Shown here piece after piece: positions 1-5,563 of a stretch of 6,920 nt of DNA. The stretch is from Candidatus Parabacteroides intestinavium (GTDB taxonomy: Bacteria > Bacteroidota > Bacteroidia > Bacteroidales > Tannerellaceae). The notes under the pieces were generated by a model, which was not told the DNA's origin, ran no database searches, and saw nothing but the letters and a program-made list of their open reading frames with translations. The translations under genes were made by a program, and so were the position numbers. The stretch covers positions 1 through 6,920 of the forward strand of contig DWYO01000041.1 of the NCBI GenBank assembly GCA_019118725.1. The letters run 5' to 3'. How positions within the stretch are numbered: position 1 is the stretch's first letter; each line of letters starts with the position of its first letter.

Positions 1-4
1 GAAC

Positions 5-72
5 GGGGAAAAAGACCGGAAACAAATTTAGAAAAAGCTGAATAACTATTTTCCGAAGAAATTCAAAGCAGC
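5..72 (+). repeat. Dispersed repeat, copy 1
   Basis: Positions 35-72 match the reverse complement of 4393-4430 at 36 of 38 bases, with 42-67 identical without interruption. Positions 5-45 align separately with 761-803, including the shared 10-mer GGAAACAAAT and an adjacent TTAGAAAA. This copy therefore holds both halves of the unit, while the other two copies each show one part. It ends 16 bases before the start codon of the small secreted protein gene. The inverted-repeat ends seen in copy 3 are eroded here to GCTG/CAGC. No transposase is visible, so the nature of the element is inferred only from recurrence. Confidence 0.75.
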
Positions 73-88
73 CCAAAAGGGGAATAAT

Positions 89-556
89 ATGAAAAAGAAT
101 TTGATGATTATGGGGATGATTTCCATATTGCTATCATCTCCGTTTTGTAAAGTTTTAGCTTACGAAAATGAATCTGTTTGTAACACGACTCTTTCTGACA
201 AGAAATCGGAGCATAGAGGACCGGGGGCTTCGATGTTGACAGATGAGTTCATAGAAACGCTATCTTTGTCCGATGAACAAGTCGAAAAATGGAAAGAAAT
301 AGAAGCTAACTTCCGGGGAAAAATGGATGCTATGCGTCCGGATAGAGATAGTGATGAACGTCCGGATCCGGAACAGATGAGGGAAAAAATGGATGCTATG
401 ATGCAAGAATATGATGCCGCTGTAAAAGATTTTCTTTCGGATGAGCAGTATGAACAATATCAAACATATCGGGAAAATCACAGGCCAAACGATTTTCCTG
501 AACACAGACCGGAAATGAATGAACCGGATAATGAATTTGAAGACGACTTATTTTGA
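89..556 (+). CDS. Small secreted acidic protein, Spy/CpxP-like (LTxxQ-type)
   Basis: A 155-residue protein of unproven function. Residues 1-24 form a signal peptide (MKKN, hydrophobic MIMGMISILLSS, likely cleavage after VLA), so it should act in the periplasm or outside the cell. The mature part is charged and probably helical. Two LTxxQ-like motifs, LSLSDEQ (58-64) and FLSDEQYEQY (115-124), each begin a helix-like stretch, as in the Spy/CpxP group of periplasmic chaperones and stress sensors. The segment KMDAM occurs at 78-82 and 100-104. The tail from 130 is rich in His, Pro, Asp and Glu and may bind metal. The start is supported by AAAGGGG 8 bases upstream of ATG. No TAnnTTTG box is seen in the 88 bases before it, so it may be transcribed with a gene outside the window. 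The family call rests on motif and layout, not on overall recognition. Confidence 0.72.
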   Translation: MKKNLMIMGMISILLSSPFCKVLAYENESVCNTTLSDKKSEHRGPGASMLTDEFIETLSLSDEQVEKWKEIEANFRGKMDAMRPDRDSDERPDPEQMREKMDAMMQEYDAAVKDFLSDEQYEQYQTYRENHRPNDFPEHRPEMNEPDNEFEDDLF

Positions 557-570
557 TTAGAGGAAAAGAC

Positions 571-729
571 GGTGTGTCATAATTGCAAACTGCTGCGTTA
601 TTTCCGGTATTCGGGCTAAGTCATTTCCTCCAGTAAACTCCTGTCGCCCTCATCCTCAATGCCTTGCATTTTGCTAATTCTGACACACCTTAATGGGGTG
701 CATCAAAACATTCATTTTGACACAGCCCC
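571..729. mobile_element. Possible MITE or IS-end relic with nested inverted repeats
   Basis: This gene-free stretch is bounded by GGTGTGTCATAATT (571-584) and, inverted at the right end, GGGGCTGTGTCAAAA (715-729 read in reverse), which share TGTGTCA. Inside it lies a stronger pair: 571-593 and 666-689 are inverted copies matching at about 21 positions with one gap. A second pair, 695-708 and 715-729, forms a hairpin with a 6-base loop. Ends like GGGCTGTGTCA resemble those of Bacteroides insertion sequences from memory; this was not checked. There is no transposase and no clear target-site duplication. On the minus strand an 18-codon ORF fragment (669-616) ends in TAG, too short to call. The hairpins could also terminate transcription of the gene ending at 556. 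Confidence 0.5.
695..729. terminator. GC-capped hairpin, possible terminator
   Basis: GGGGTGCATCAAAA (695-708) and TTTTGACACAGCCCC (715-729) pair around the loop CATTCA, with four G:C pairs at the base, two mismatches and one bulged base. Only three T residues follow on the plus strand, so it is weak as an intrinsic terminator. The same arms are better explained as ends of the IS-like relic, but it lies downstream of the secreted protein gene and could stop its transcript. Confidence 0.3.
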
Positions 730-760
730 TTTAAAAAATTACTATGCTCCTCATAAGCAC

Positions 761-803
761 GGAGAAAAAAGCTGGAAACAAATATTTAGAAAAGGCTACA
801 TAG
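761..803 (+). repeat. Dispersed repeat, copy 2 (partial)
   Basis: Aligns with 5-45: the 10-mer GGAAACAAAT (774-783) is identical, a two-base AT insertion follows, then TTAGAAAA and further matches (14 of 18 over 786-803; 9 of 13 in the left flank). The half shared between copies 1 and 3 is absent. The copy overlaps the stop codon and last five codons of the minus-strand ORF ending at 786. Confidence 0.6.
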
Positions 804-998
804 CCCCCTCATGATTTCCATCTCGTTCTCTTCCAAAATGAAAGAGGACAATTTTTCGCCCGCTTTTTCAATTCTGCCTTCCTGCGCAAGAAAACATTGC
901 ACAATTTCATTCGGGGTACAGTGGTAGCGGTCTGCCAGGAAACTAACCACCTCATCTTCATATAATGCTACCGGGATGTCCATTTGATTTTCCATCAT
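786..998 (-). CDS. Small hypothetical protein
   Basis: A 70-residue, soluble, acidic protein that I cannot assign to a named family. There is no signal peptide or membrane segment. Residues 12-40 (YEDEVVSFLADRYHCTPNEI...) look like two short helices with a turn at CTPNE. Residues 55-66 (LEENEMEIMRGL) are a second acidic helix. The double ATG at 998 and 995 leaves the exact start open by one codon. The leader AATAAAGAAG precedes it, and a TAnnTTTG box lies 27 bases upstream of the start. The last residues LCSLF and the stop fall inside the dispersed repeat, so the native C terminus may have been replaced. It is divergent from the AraC gene. Being a real gene is likely but not certain, given its length. 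Confidence 0.6.
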   Translation of the reverse strand: MMENQMDIPVALYEDEVVSFLADRYHCTPNEIVQCFLAQEGRIEKAGEKLSSFILEENEMEIMRGLCSLF

Positions 999-1024
999 TC
1001 AACTTCTTTATTCGTTTGTCTATG

Positions 1025-1032
1025 CAAAGTTA
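1025..1032 (-). promoter_or_regulatory. Bacteroidetes -7 box for the 70-codon ORF
   Basis: Read on the minus strand this is TAACTTTG, a perfect match to TAnnTTTG. A TTG lies 17 bases upstream (1050-1052), near the usual -33 position. Transcription would start near 1018, about 20 bases before the start codon at 998. Confidence 0.6.
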
Positions 1033-1128
1033 CCGGCTCTTGCAAAAGCCAACGTAACGATAAGTGGGCTGTTTGTGTCCTTTTTACAGATTTTCGCCTA
1101 TACATACCGTTATCTGACAGAAATTCAT

Positions 1129-1136
1129 TACATTTG
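1129..1136 (+). promoter_or_regulatory. Bacteroidetes -7 box for the AraC gene
   Basis: TACATTTG matches TAnnTTTG, 26 bases before the ATG at 1163, and predicts a leader of about 20 bases. No convincing -33 element is seen, which fits a promoter needing an activator. The box lies within an inverted repeat, TTACAT (1128-1133) and ATGTAA (1142-1147), flanked by CTGAC (1114-1118) and GTCAG (1150-1154), a possible operator for autoregulation. Confidence 0.55.
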
Positions 1137-1162
1137 TAGCGATGTAACAGTCAGGCGATAAA

Positions 1163-2062
1163 ATGACGAAGATAATGAAAATCAGAAACGTGAGCGACTA
1201 CAGCCGCTATCTCGGATGCAAAGAACAGCATCCGCTGGTCTGTGTCATCGATTATGCGGAAGTTTCTCCCGTACGTCATAGCCTGAACAACTACAGCGTG
1301 TACGGCATCTTTTTCCATGACGAGGCAGAGATTGACTTGTCCTACGGCTGCGGTAAATATGACTATAAGAAAGGAACTGTCATCTGCGTGGCTCCCGGAC
1401 AGGTAGGTGGCAAGGAGGACAATGGCGAGGAGGTAATGCTGACGGGCTGGGCGTTGCTTTTCCATCCCGATCTGCTGCACGGCACCCCGTTGGAGAAATC
1501 CATCAGGAACTACTCTTTTTTCGACTACCGTGTCAATGAAGCCCTCCACATGACCGATGACGAGCACGATATCTTAGCTTCCCTAATGCGCCAGATACGC
1601 GAGGAACTGCAAAAGAGACACGATGAGTTACAAGATACCATCATCGTAGGCTATATCGATTTGGTACTGAACTTCTGCCAACGTTTCTATAACCGACAGT
1701 TCATAACCCGCAAATTAGAAAATTCGGATATATTGATGCGGTTCAACAATCTGTTGCAGAGTTATTACGAAGAGAAACTGCAACTGACACTCGGTCTGCC
1801 TACCGTACAATATTGTGCCGACAAACTTTGCATGTCGCCTAACTATTTCGGTGATATGTTTAAGAAGATGACAGGCAACACTGCCAGCGACCATATCCGG
1901 AAATATGTCATCCAACTGGCAAAAAACGAACTTGCAGGAGGGACACCCATCGCGCAAGTTGCCTACGAGCTGGGATTTGAGTACACCCAGCACTTCAGTC
2001 GAATGTTCAAGAAACAGACAGGAATAACACCTTCCTCTTATTGCGAAGGATTACGAAAGTAA
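1163..2062 (+). CDS. AraC-family transcriptional regulator
   Basis: A 299-residue cytoplasmic DNA-binding protein of usual AraC-family length. Residues 1 to about 190 form the N-terminal sensing part; the stretch with FFHDEAEI and KKGTVICVAPGQV is like the beta-rich cupin fold that binds a small effector. Residues about 205-299 hold the two helix-turn-helix units: YCADKLCMSPNYFGDMFKKMTG, then the highly typical IAQVAYELGFEYTQHFSRMFKKQTGITPSSY. The start at 1163 follows AGGCG and lies 26 bases after a TACATTTG promoter box; MKIRN four codons later is an alternative. It is divergent from the small ORF at 786-998 and convergent with the minus-strand enzyme genes, which makes them plausible targets. 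Effector and targets are not shown by sequence. Confidence 0.93.
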   Translation: MTKIMKIRNVSDYSRYLGCKEQHPLVCVIDYAEVSPVRHSLNNYSVYGIFFHDEAEIDLSYGCGKYDYKKGTVICVAPGQVGGKEDNGEEVMLTGWALLFHPDLLHGTPLEKSIRNYSFFDYRVNEALHMTDDEHDILASLMRQIREELQKRHDELQDTIIVGYIDLVLNFCQRFYNRQFITRKLENSDILMRFNNLLQSYYEEKLQLTLGLPTVQYCADKLCMSPNYFGDMFKKMTGNTASDHIRKYVIQLAKNELAGGTPIAQVAYELGFEYTQHFSRMFKKQTGITPSSYCEGLRK

Positions 2063-2113
2063 TAGTGATTCTCCTCAAAACGGCCCAAGTAAAATTAGCA
2101 ACAACTATTAGCC

Positions 2114-2176
2114 CGGACTTGATGCAGGATGAAGTCCGAGCTTCTTGATACATCAAGTCCTATATGAAGCCTGCAT
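2114..2176. terminator. Convergent-gene region with alternative hairpins
   Basis: Four pairings are visible in 63 bases: CGGACTT (2114-2120) with AAGTCCG (2132-2138); GGACTTGATG (2115-2124) with CATCAAGTCC (2151-2160), a perfect 10-bp stem; CTTGAT (2144-2149) with ATCAAG (2152-2157); and ATGCAGG (2122-2128) with CCTGCAT (2170-2176). The first and third can coexist; the second excludes both. The region lies between the ends of two convergent genes (2062 and 2180), where a two-way terminator is expected. There is no adjacent T-run, so intrinsic termination is uncertain. Confidence 0.45.
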
Positions 2177-2179
2177 ATC

Positions 2180-3061
2180 TCAAATGGGAGAAATTCCATG
2201 CATAACAAACGGTTCTCCGGGCGCCAACACATGAATACGTTCCGGGTTCACAATCCGCCCTTCCAAAACTTTCGGGTCGGCGTTGAACACTTTCATATCC
2301 GGCGCATCGACTGTTCCCCAATGCGAAAGCAGCAGTTGTGCATTGGGATAAGCATTAGCCACCTTAACCGCATTGTCCAGACCAATATGCCAACCGTCAT
2401 CGGAGAAGTCGAAAAATATCACATCTGGAGACGGCAACTCTAAAAACTCCGGCAAAAAGCGGGAATCTCCCGGTGCCCAAATCACTCCATCAGCCGTCCG
2501 AATCAGGAAACCGCAATAATCTTCCCGTTTGAAAAGACGGTCAAATCCACCAAATTCATTTTGCCACGTATGGAAGGCCGGTGTCATACTGACCGTAATA
2601 TCCCTGATTTGGAACGTATCTTTCAACCCATGTCCGAAAGAGGGAAGTTTCATCTCTTTCATTAAGGAATCAACATAGCATGTCGAATGGTACTCTTTGC
2701 AGACAGCCGACAATTGTTCGCAGGTAAGTCGGCTAAAATGATCGTTATCACTATGAGTCACCAAAACCGCATCCAATGCCGGTACATCCTTAGGCAAAAC
2801 AGGAACCTCTATTAATAAAGGCATATCAAAACCGACAAGCAAAGGATCTACCATGATGCAAGTGCCGCGACTATTGATAAAAAAGCCAGCGTTTCCCATC
2901 CAGCGGATAACCGTTTCGTCATTGGGTGCAAACGCATCTTGACCGAAATGCCGAGTTTGCGGCGGGATAGCCTGTCCTTTCTCATTGTAAGCCGATTGAG
3001 CCTGAAAGCAGTAAGGTATGAACAAAACCAAATTGAAAATAAGTTGTCTGATAGCTTTCAT
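2180..3061 (-). CDS. Exported metallo-beta-lactamase-fold hydrolase
   Basis: A 293-residue MBL-fold protein, probably a metal-dependent hydrolase of a small molecule. I chose the ATG at 3061 because AGAGAAAG lies just before it and it opens a clean signal peptide (MKAIRQLIFNLVLFIPYCFQAQS, cleavage near 23); an ATG at 3079 would add six charged residues in front. MBL motifs in order: VDPLL (71-75), THSDNDH (102-108), H164 in TPAFHTW, D199 in APGDS and H247 in LLSHWGT. In the HxHxDH signature the second His is Asp (H103, D105, D107, H108), which may alter the first metal site. The layout recalls the UlaG-like branch, but no substrate can be named. It starts 21 bases after the stop of the aldo/keto reductase gene, so the two are probably co-transcribed. 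Confidence 0.85.
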   Translation of the reverse strand: MKAIRQLIFNLVLFIPYCFQAQSAYNEKGQAIPPQTRHFGQDAFAPNDETVIRWMGNAGFFINSRGTCIMVDPLLVGFDMPLLIEVPVLPKDVPALDAVLVTHSDNDHFSRLTCEQLSAVCKEYHSTCYVDSLMKEMKLPSFGHGLKDTFQIRDITVSMTPAFHTWQNEFGGFDRLFKREDYCGFLIRTADGVIWAPGDSRFLPEFLELPSPDVIFFDFSDDGWHIGLDNAVKVANAYPNAQLLLSHWGTVDAPDMKVFNADPKVLEGRIVNPERIHVLAPGEPFVMHGISPI

Positions 3062-3082
3062 TTCTTTCTCTGATTTCATATT

Positions 3083-4372
3083 CTATTTTCCCATCGTTTC
3101 CTTTACTTTTGCCAATAAGTCGGGTATATCCAGCTGCTGCGGACACTTCGCCAGGCATTCGCCACAACCTACACACGAAGATGCGGGATCGCCACGCTGG
3201 ACGGGAGACATAGAGACTGTATAGTCCGCCCACGCCCGTTCCTTATTCTTGTGCAGCAAATAATTATTATACACGTAGGCAAAGATATAGCCGATAGCGA
3301 CATTGTGCGGACAGGGGATGCATTGGTAACAGCCCGTGCAGTCGATGTGTCCTGATGCATGACGGTAGGCGTAAATGGCGGCTCCTAATGCTTCACGTTC
3401 TGCCGGGGTAAGCATGTTCGGCTTGGCTTTGGAAGCATACTTCAGGTTCTCTTCCACATCCTCCATACTCCCCATGCCACTGACCGCCACGCTGACTTCG
3501 GGTATATCCCACAGGTAATCTAATGCCCACTCCGCATCAGGTTTATGAATACCTGTAGAGGCAAGCGCCTCACGCATCACTTGTGGAAGGTTGGCGAGGA
3601 ACCCGGTGCGGACAGGCTTCATCACAGCCAGTCCCATACCGTTAGCCGCAGCATACTTCGGACCGAGCACACCCGCCTCATATTCATAATCAAGGTAGTT
3701 GTGCTGGATAAGGCAAAAATCCCACGCCGGTGTATATTCGACTACCCGTTTGAACAACTGCAGGCTATCGTGGAAGGAGAAGCCCATAAAGCGTATTTTC
3801 CCTTGCGCCTTCAGATTTTCCATCTTCTCGATAAGTCGATACGGCAGTACATAGTCTTTCCACGCCCGATGCATAATCATGTGAATGTGATAGAAGTCTA
3901 TTACATCTGTGCCGATAGAACGGCGCGACTGGTCGAAAAATTTCTCAAAGTCATCCGCACTTTGCATCTCCCACCACGGCATTTTGGAGGTTACATATAC
4001 ACGGTCACGCCAGCCTCCTGCGAGTGCTTTACCTACCGCCTGCTCGCTCTCACCGCCCATATAGACACGTCCTGTATCGATGTAATTCACGCCGCCCTCA
4101 ATGGCACGGCGTACCATCGGCGTAGTTTGTTCGAAATCCACATGTCCGTCCTTCATCGGCAGACGCAGCATTCCAAACCCCAATGCAGACACATTCACCC
4201 CCGTCCTTCCCATCGGTCGGTATCGCATTTGTGGATTATAATTAAGAATATCCTTTGACAACTCTTTTTTCCCCACTTGCCTTTCAGCCTCCTGTGCAAT
4301 GGCTCTTGGACTATTCATGGAGCCTATTGCCGCGGTAAGAATCCCGCTTTTGATAAAATCTCGTCTGTCCAT
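3083..4372 (-). CDS. Tat-signal aldo/keto reductase with two 4Fe-4S cysteine clusters
   Basis: A 429-residue oxidoreductase. Residues 1-26 carry a twin-arginine signal (MDRRDFIKSG, hydrophobic ILTAAIGSM), suggesting export of the folded enzyme. Residues about 50-320 form the AKR barrel, with the catalytic tetrad visible: D99 and Y104 (YIDTGRVY), K130 (VTSKMPWW), H164 (FYHIHM). The C terminus adds CTGCYQCIPCP (C345, C348, C351, C354) and CVGCGECLAKCP (C400, C403, C406, C410), enough for two 4Fe-4S clusters, as in the COG1453-type iron-sulfur AKRs. It is expected to reduce a carbonyl compound with NAD(P)H and pass electrons through the clusters, though partner and substrate are unknown. It lies between the amidohydrolase-like and MBL genes on the same strand. 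No promoter box is seen in the 72-base gap before it, so it is probably read from 5462-5469. Confidence 0.93.
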   Translation of the reverse strand: MDRRDFIKSGILTAAIGSMNSPRAIAQEAERQVGKKELSKDILNYNPQMRYRPMGRTGVNVSALGFGMLRLPMKDGHVDFEQTTPMVRRAIEGGVNYIDTGRVYMGGESEQAVGKALAGGWRDRVYVTSKMPWWEMQSADDFEKFFDQSRRSIGTDVIDFYHIHMIMHRAWKDYVLPYRLIEKMENLKAQGKIRFMGFSFHDSLQLFKRVVEYTPAWDFCLIQHNYLDYEYEAGVLGPKYAAANGMGLAVMKPVRTGFLANLPQVMREALASTGIHKPDAEWALDYLWDIPEVSVAVSGMGSMEDVEENLKYASKAKPNMLTPAEREALGAAIYAYRHASGHIDCTGCYQCIPCPHNVAIGYIFAYVYNNYLLHKNKERAWADYTVSMSPVQRGDPASSCVGCGECLAKCPQQLDIPDLLAKVKETMGK

Positions 4373-4388
4373 AATTTTTAAAGAACTA

Positions 4389-4432
4389 AGAAGCTGTTTT
4401 GAATTTCTTCGGAAAATAGTTATGCAGCTTCT
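4389..4432 (-). repeat. Dispersed repeat, copy 3, with inverted ends
   Basis: Bases 4393-4430, reversed, match 35-72 at 36 of 38 positions. This copy is bounded by a perfect 8-bp inverted repeat, AGAAGCTG (4389-4396) and CAGCTTCT (4425-4432). Inside is a second small stem, TTTC-TTCG-GAAA (4404-4415); as plus-strand RNA this would be a stable C(UUCG)G tetraloop. It fills most of the 72-base gap between two operon genes and ends 17 bases before the aldo/keto reductase start, so the mRNA would carry the hairpin. Confidence 0.75.
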
Positions 4433-4444
4433 AAAAATGAAGAA

Positions 4445-5443
4445 TTAATGATAAGTCAATCCAATGAGCCACGCCGGGTTATGACGTACCAATAAGTCAA
4501 TGTCGCTTTGAGGTATGCCTTCTGCCAGCAATTTCAGGATGCAATTCCTCATGCCTTTAATGGGATGTGGCATCACAGCTTGTCCCAAGTCGGTGGAAAT
4601 AAAACTCCGTGTCGGGTCAATGCAAACAAACGAAGCAAATTCCTTGATGGTTTGCCGTTGGTATTGAGGCATCTTTGTCCCCTCTCCCCAAAGACAAGGC
4701 AGATAGCAATATTCAATGTATGCGCCAAGGTCGATACACCGCTTGATTTGGTCAAATGTCATTGTCCAAATAGAGGAATTGGCATGAGTGACAACGATAC
4801 GTCTCACCCCAATCTCTTGCGCTTTACGGACAAGTATAATACATTCTTCCGGTGAAGAATGTCCGGTTGCAAAGATAATGTCCGCTTCTGCGCATATTTC
4901 CATAACCTTTATCACCTCCGGCAAGACCTGTCTGTTATCGTCCAATACAGGGATTCCCTTCTCCTTGCGTCCCTCGCTCTGGTACTGATAAGCCGCATCC
5001 AATGTCGGCATCCAAATACAGCGACACAGCCCACCGCTTGTCTCAATAGCTTTCTGCGCCGCAAAGACGTTCACTTTGTCGCCATGCGCCCTGTTCATAC
5101 AGAAACTACCGAAACATTCTGCTCCCGGCAATGCCTGCCGGATGATATATGCCCTGTCGTGGCAACTGAAGTCATTGGACTTGAACATCACGGCACGGTA
5201 ACCTGCCGCCATTGCATTCTTCATAAAACTATATTCATCCACCGACCGTTCCCGCGAATCCGGACGACAATGCAGGTGAATGTCACACACGCCTTTCAAT
5301 AACCCGTCACTGGTAAATTCAATACCATCCTTTTGCTCCCGCAACAGATTTTTGGTCTGTCCCTGTATAGCTGTGGAAGCAAGCCATGCTCCTCCTGTCA
5401 TAACGGAAGTCTTAATAAAATCCCTTCTGCACATTATATCCAT
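4445..5443 (-). CDS. Tat-signal amidohydrolase-like metal-dependent hydrolase (DUF6282-like)
   Basis: A 332-residue protein. The reading frame extends upstream to an ATG at 5476, but a TAACTTTG promoter box lies inside that extension, so translation should start at 5443 (MDIMCRRDF) or 5434 (MCRRDF). AGAAGAAG precedes 5443. Residues 5-30 form a twin-arginine signal (CRRDFIKTS, then MTGGAWLASTAIQG). The rest is like an amidohydrolase-superfamily TIM barrel: DIHLHCRPD (54-62), K88 and H95 in MFKSNDFSCHD, GH195, TH220 and STD285, in the usual order for metal ligands. It probably hydrolyses a C-N or C-O bond of a small, perhaps cyclic, compound; the substrate is unknown. It is the first gene of a likely three-gene operon with the aldo/keto reductase and MBL protein. 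The DUF6282 assignment is from memory of the motif pattern. Confidence 0.82.
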   Translation of the reverse strand: MDIMCRRDFIKTSVMTGGAWLASTAIQGQTKNLLREQKDGIEFTSDGLLKGVCDIHLHCRPDSRERSVDEYSFMKNAMAAGYRAVMFKSNDFSCHDRAYIIRQALPGAECFGSFCMNRAHGDKVNVFAAQKAIETSGGLCRCIWMPTLDAAYQYQSEGRKEKGIPVLDDNRQVLPEVIKVMEICAEADIIFATGHSSPEECIILVRKAQEIGVRRIVVTHANSSIWTMTFDQIKRCIDLGAYIEYCYLPCLWGEGTKMPQYQRQTIKEFASFVCIDPTRSFISTDLGQAVMPHPIKGMRNCILKLLAEGIPQSDIDLLVRHNPAWLIGLTYH

Positions 5444-5461
5444 ATACTTCTTCTTTTTGTG

Positions 5462-5469
5462 CAAAGTTA
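5462..5469 (-). promoter_or_regulatory. Bacteroidetes -7 box for the three-enzyme operon
   Basis: Minus-strand TAACTTTG fits TAnnTTTG exactly and is identical to the box at 1025-1032. Transcription would start near 5455, giving a leader of 12-20 bases for the starts at 5443 or 5434. No clear -33 TTG lies at the usual distance (the nearest is 26 bases away), suggesting activator dependence. GATGTAACA (5489-5497) just upstream also occurs at 1141-1149 by the AraC promoter. Confidence 0.6.
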
Positions 5470-5563
5470 ACGGCATATCGTGCAGAAGGATGTAACAATT
5501 CCACGGAGGATTGTGACGGTTTTACTGATTATGATTTACCAGATCTCCATTTTATCGTGTTTT

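Noticed and set aside
1..45. Possible 3' end of an upstream gene (open frame ending in TAA at 43-45, last residues LEKAE)
   Set aside because: Two other frames are also open for 9-12 codons here and the stretch is part of the dispersed repeat, so there is no real coding signal. A gene ending just outside or here remains possible.
616..669. 18-codon minus-strand ORF (MQGIEDEGDRSLLEEMT) inside the IS-like relic
   Set aside because: The sequence looks protein-like but is too short and lacks a ribosome site. It may be the tail of a lost gene.
1151..1567. 138-residue ORF antisense to the AraC gene
   Set aside because: Shadow of a clear AraC-family coding frame; no recognisable domain.
2063..2180. 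CRISPR or riboswitch in the hairpin-rich convergent region
   Set aside because: There are no regularly spaced direct repeats, and a riboswitch would be expected upstream of a gene rather than between two gene ends.
3545..4258. 237-residue plus-strand ORF opposite the aldo/keto reductase gene
   Set aside because: The opposite strand encodes complete AKR catalytic motifs; this frame has a low-complexity, His/Arg/Thr-rich shadow composition.
4859..5302. 147-residue plus-strand ORF opposite the amidohydrolase-like gene
   Set aside because: Shadow frame over conserved metal-ligand motifs on the other strand.
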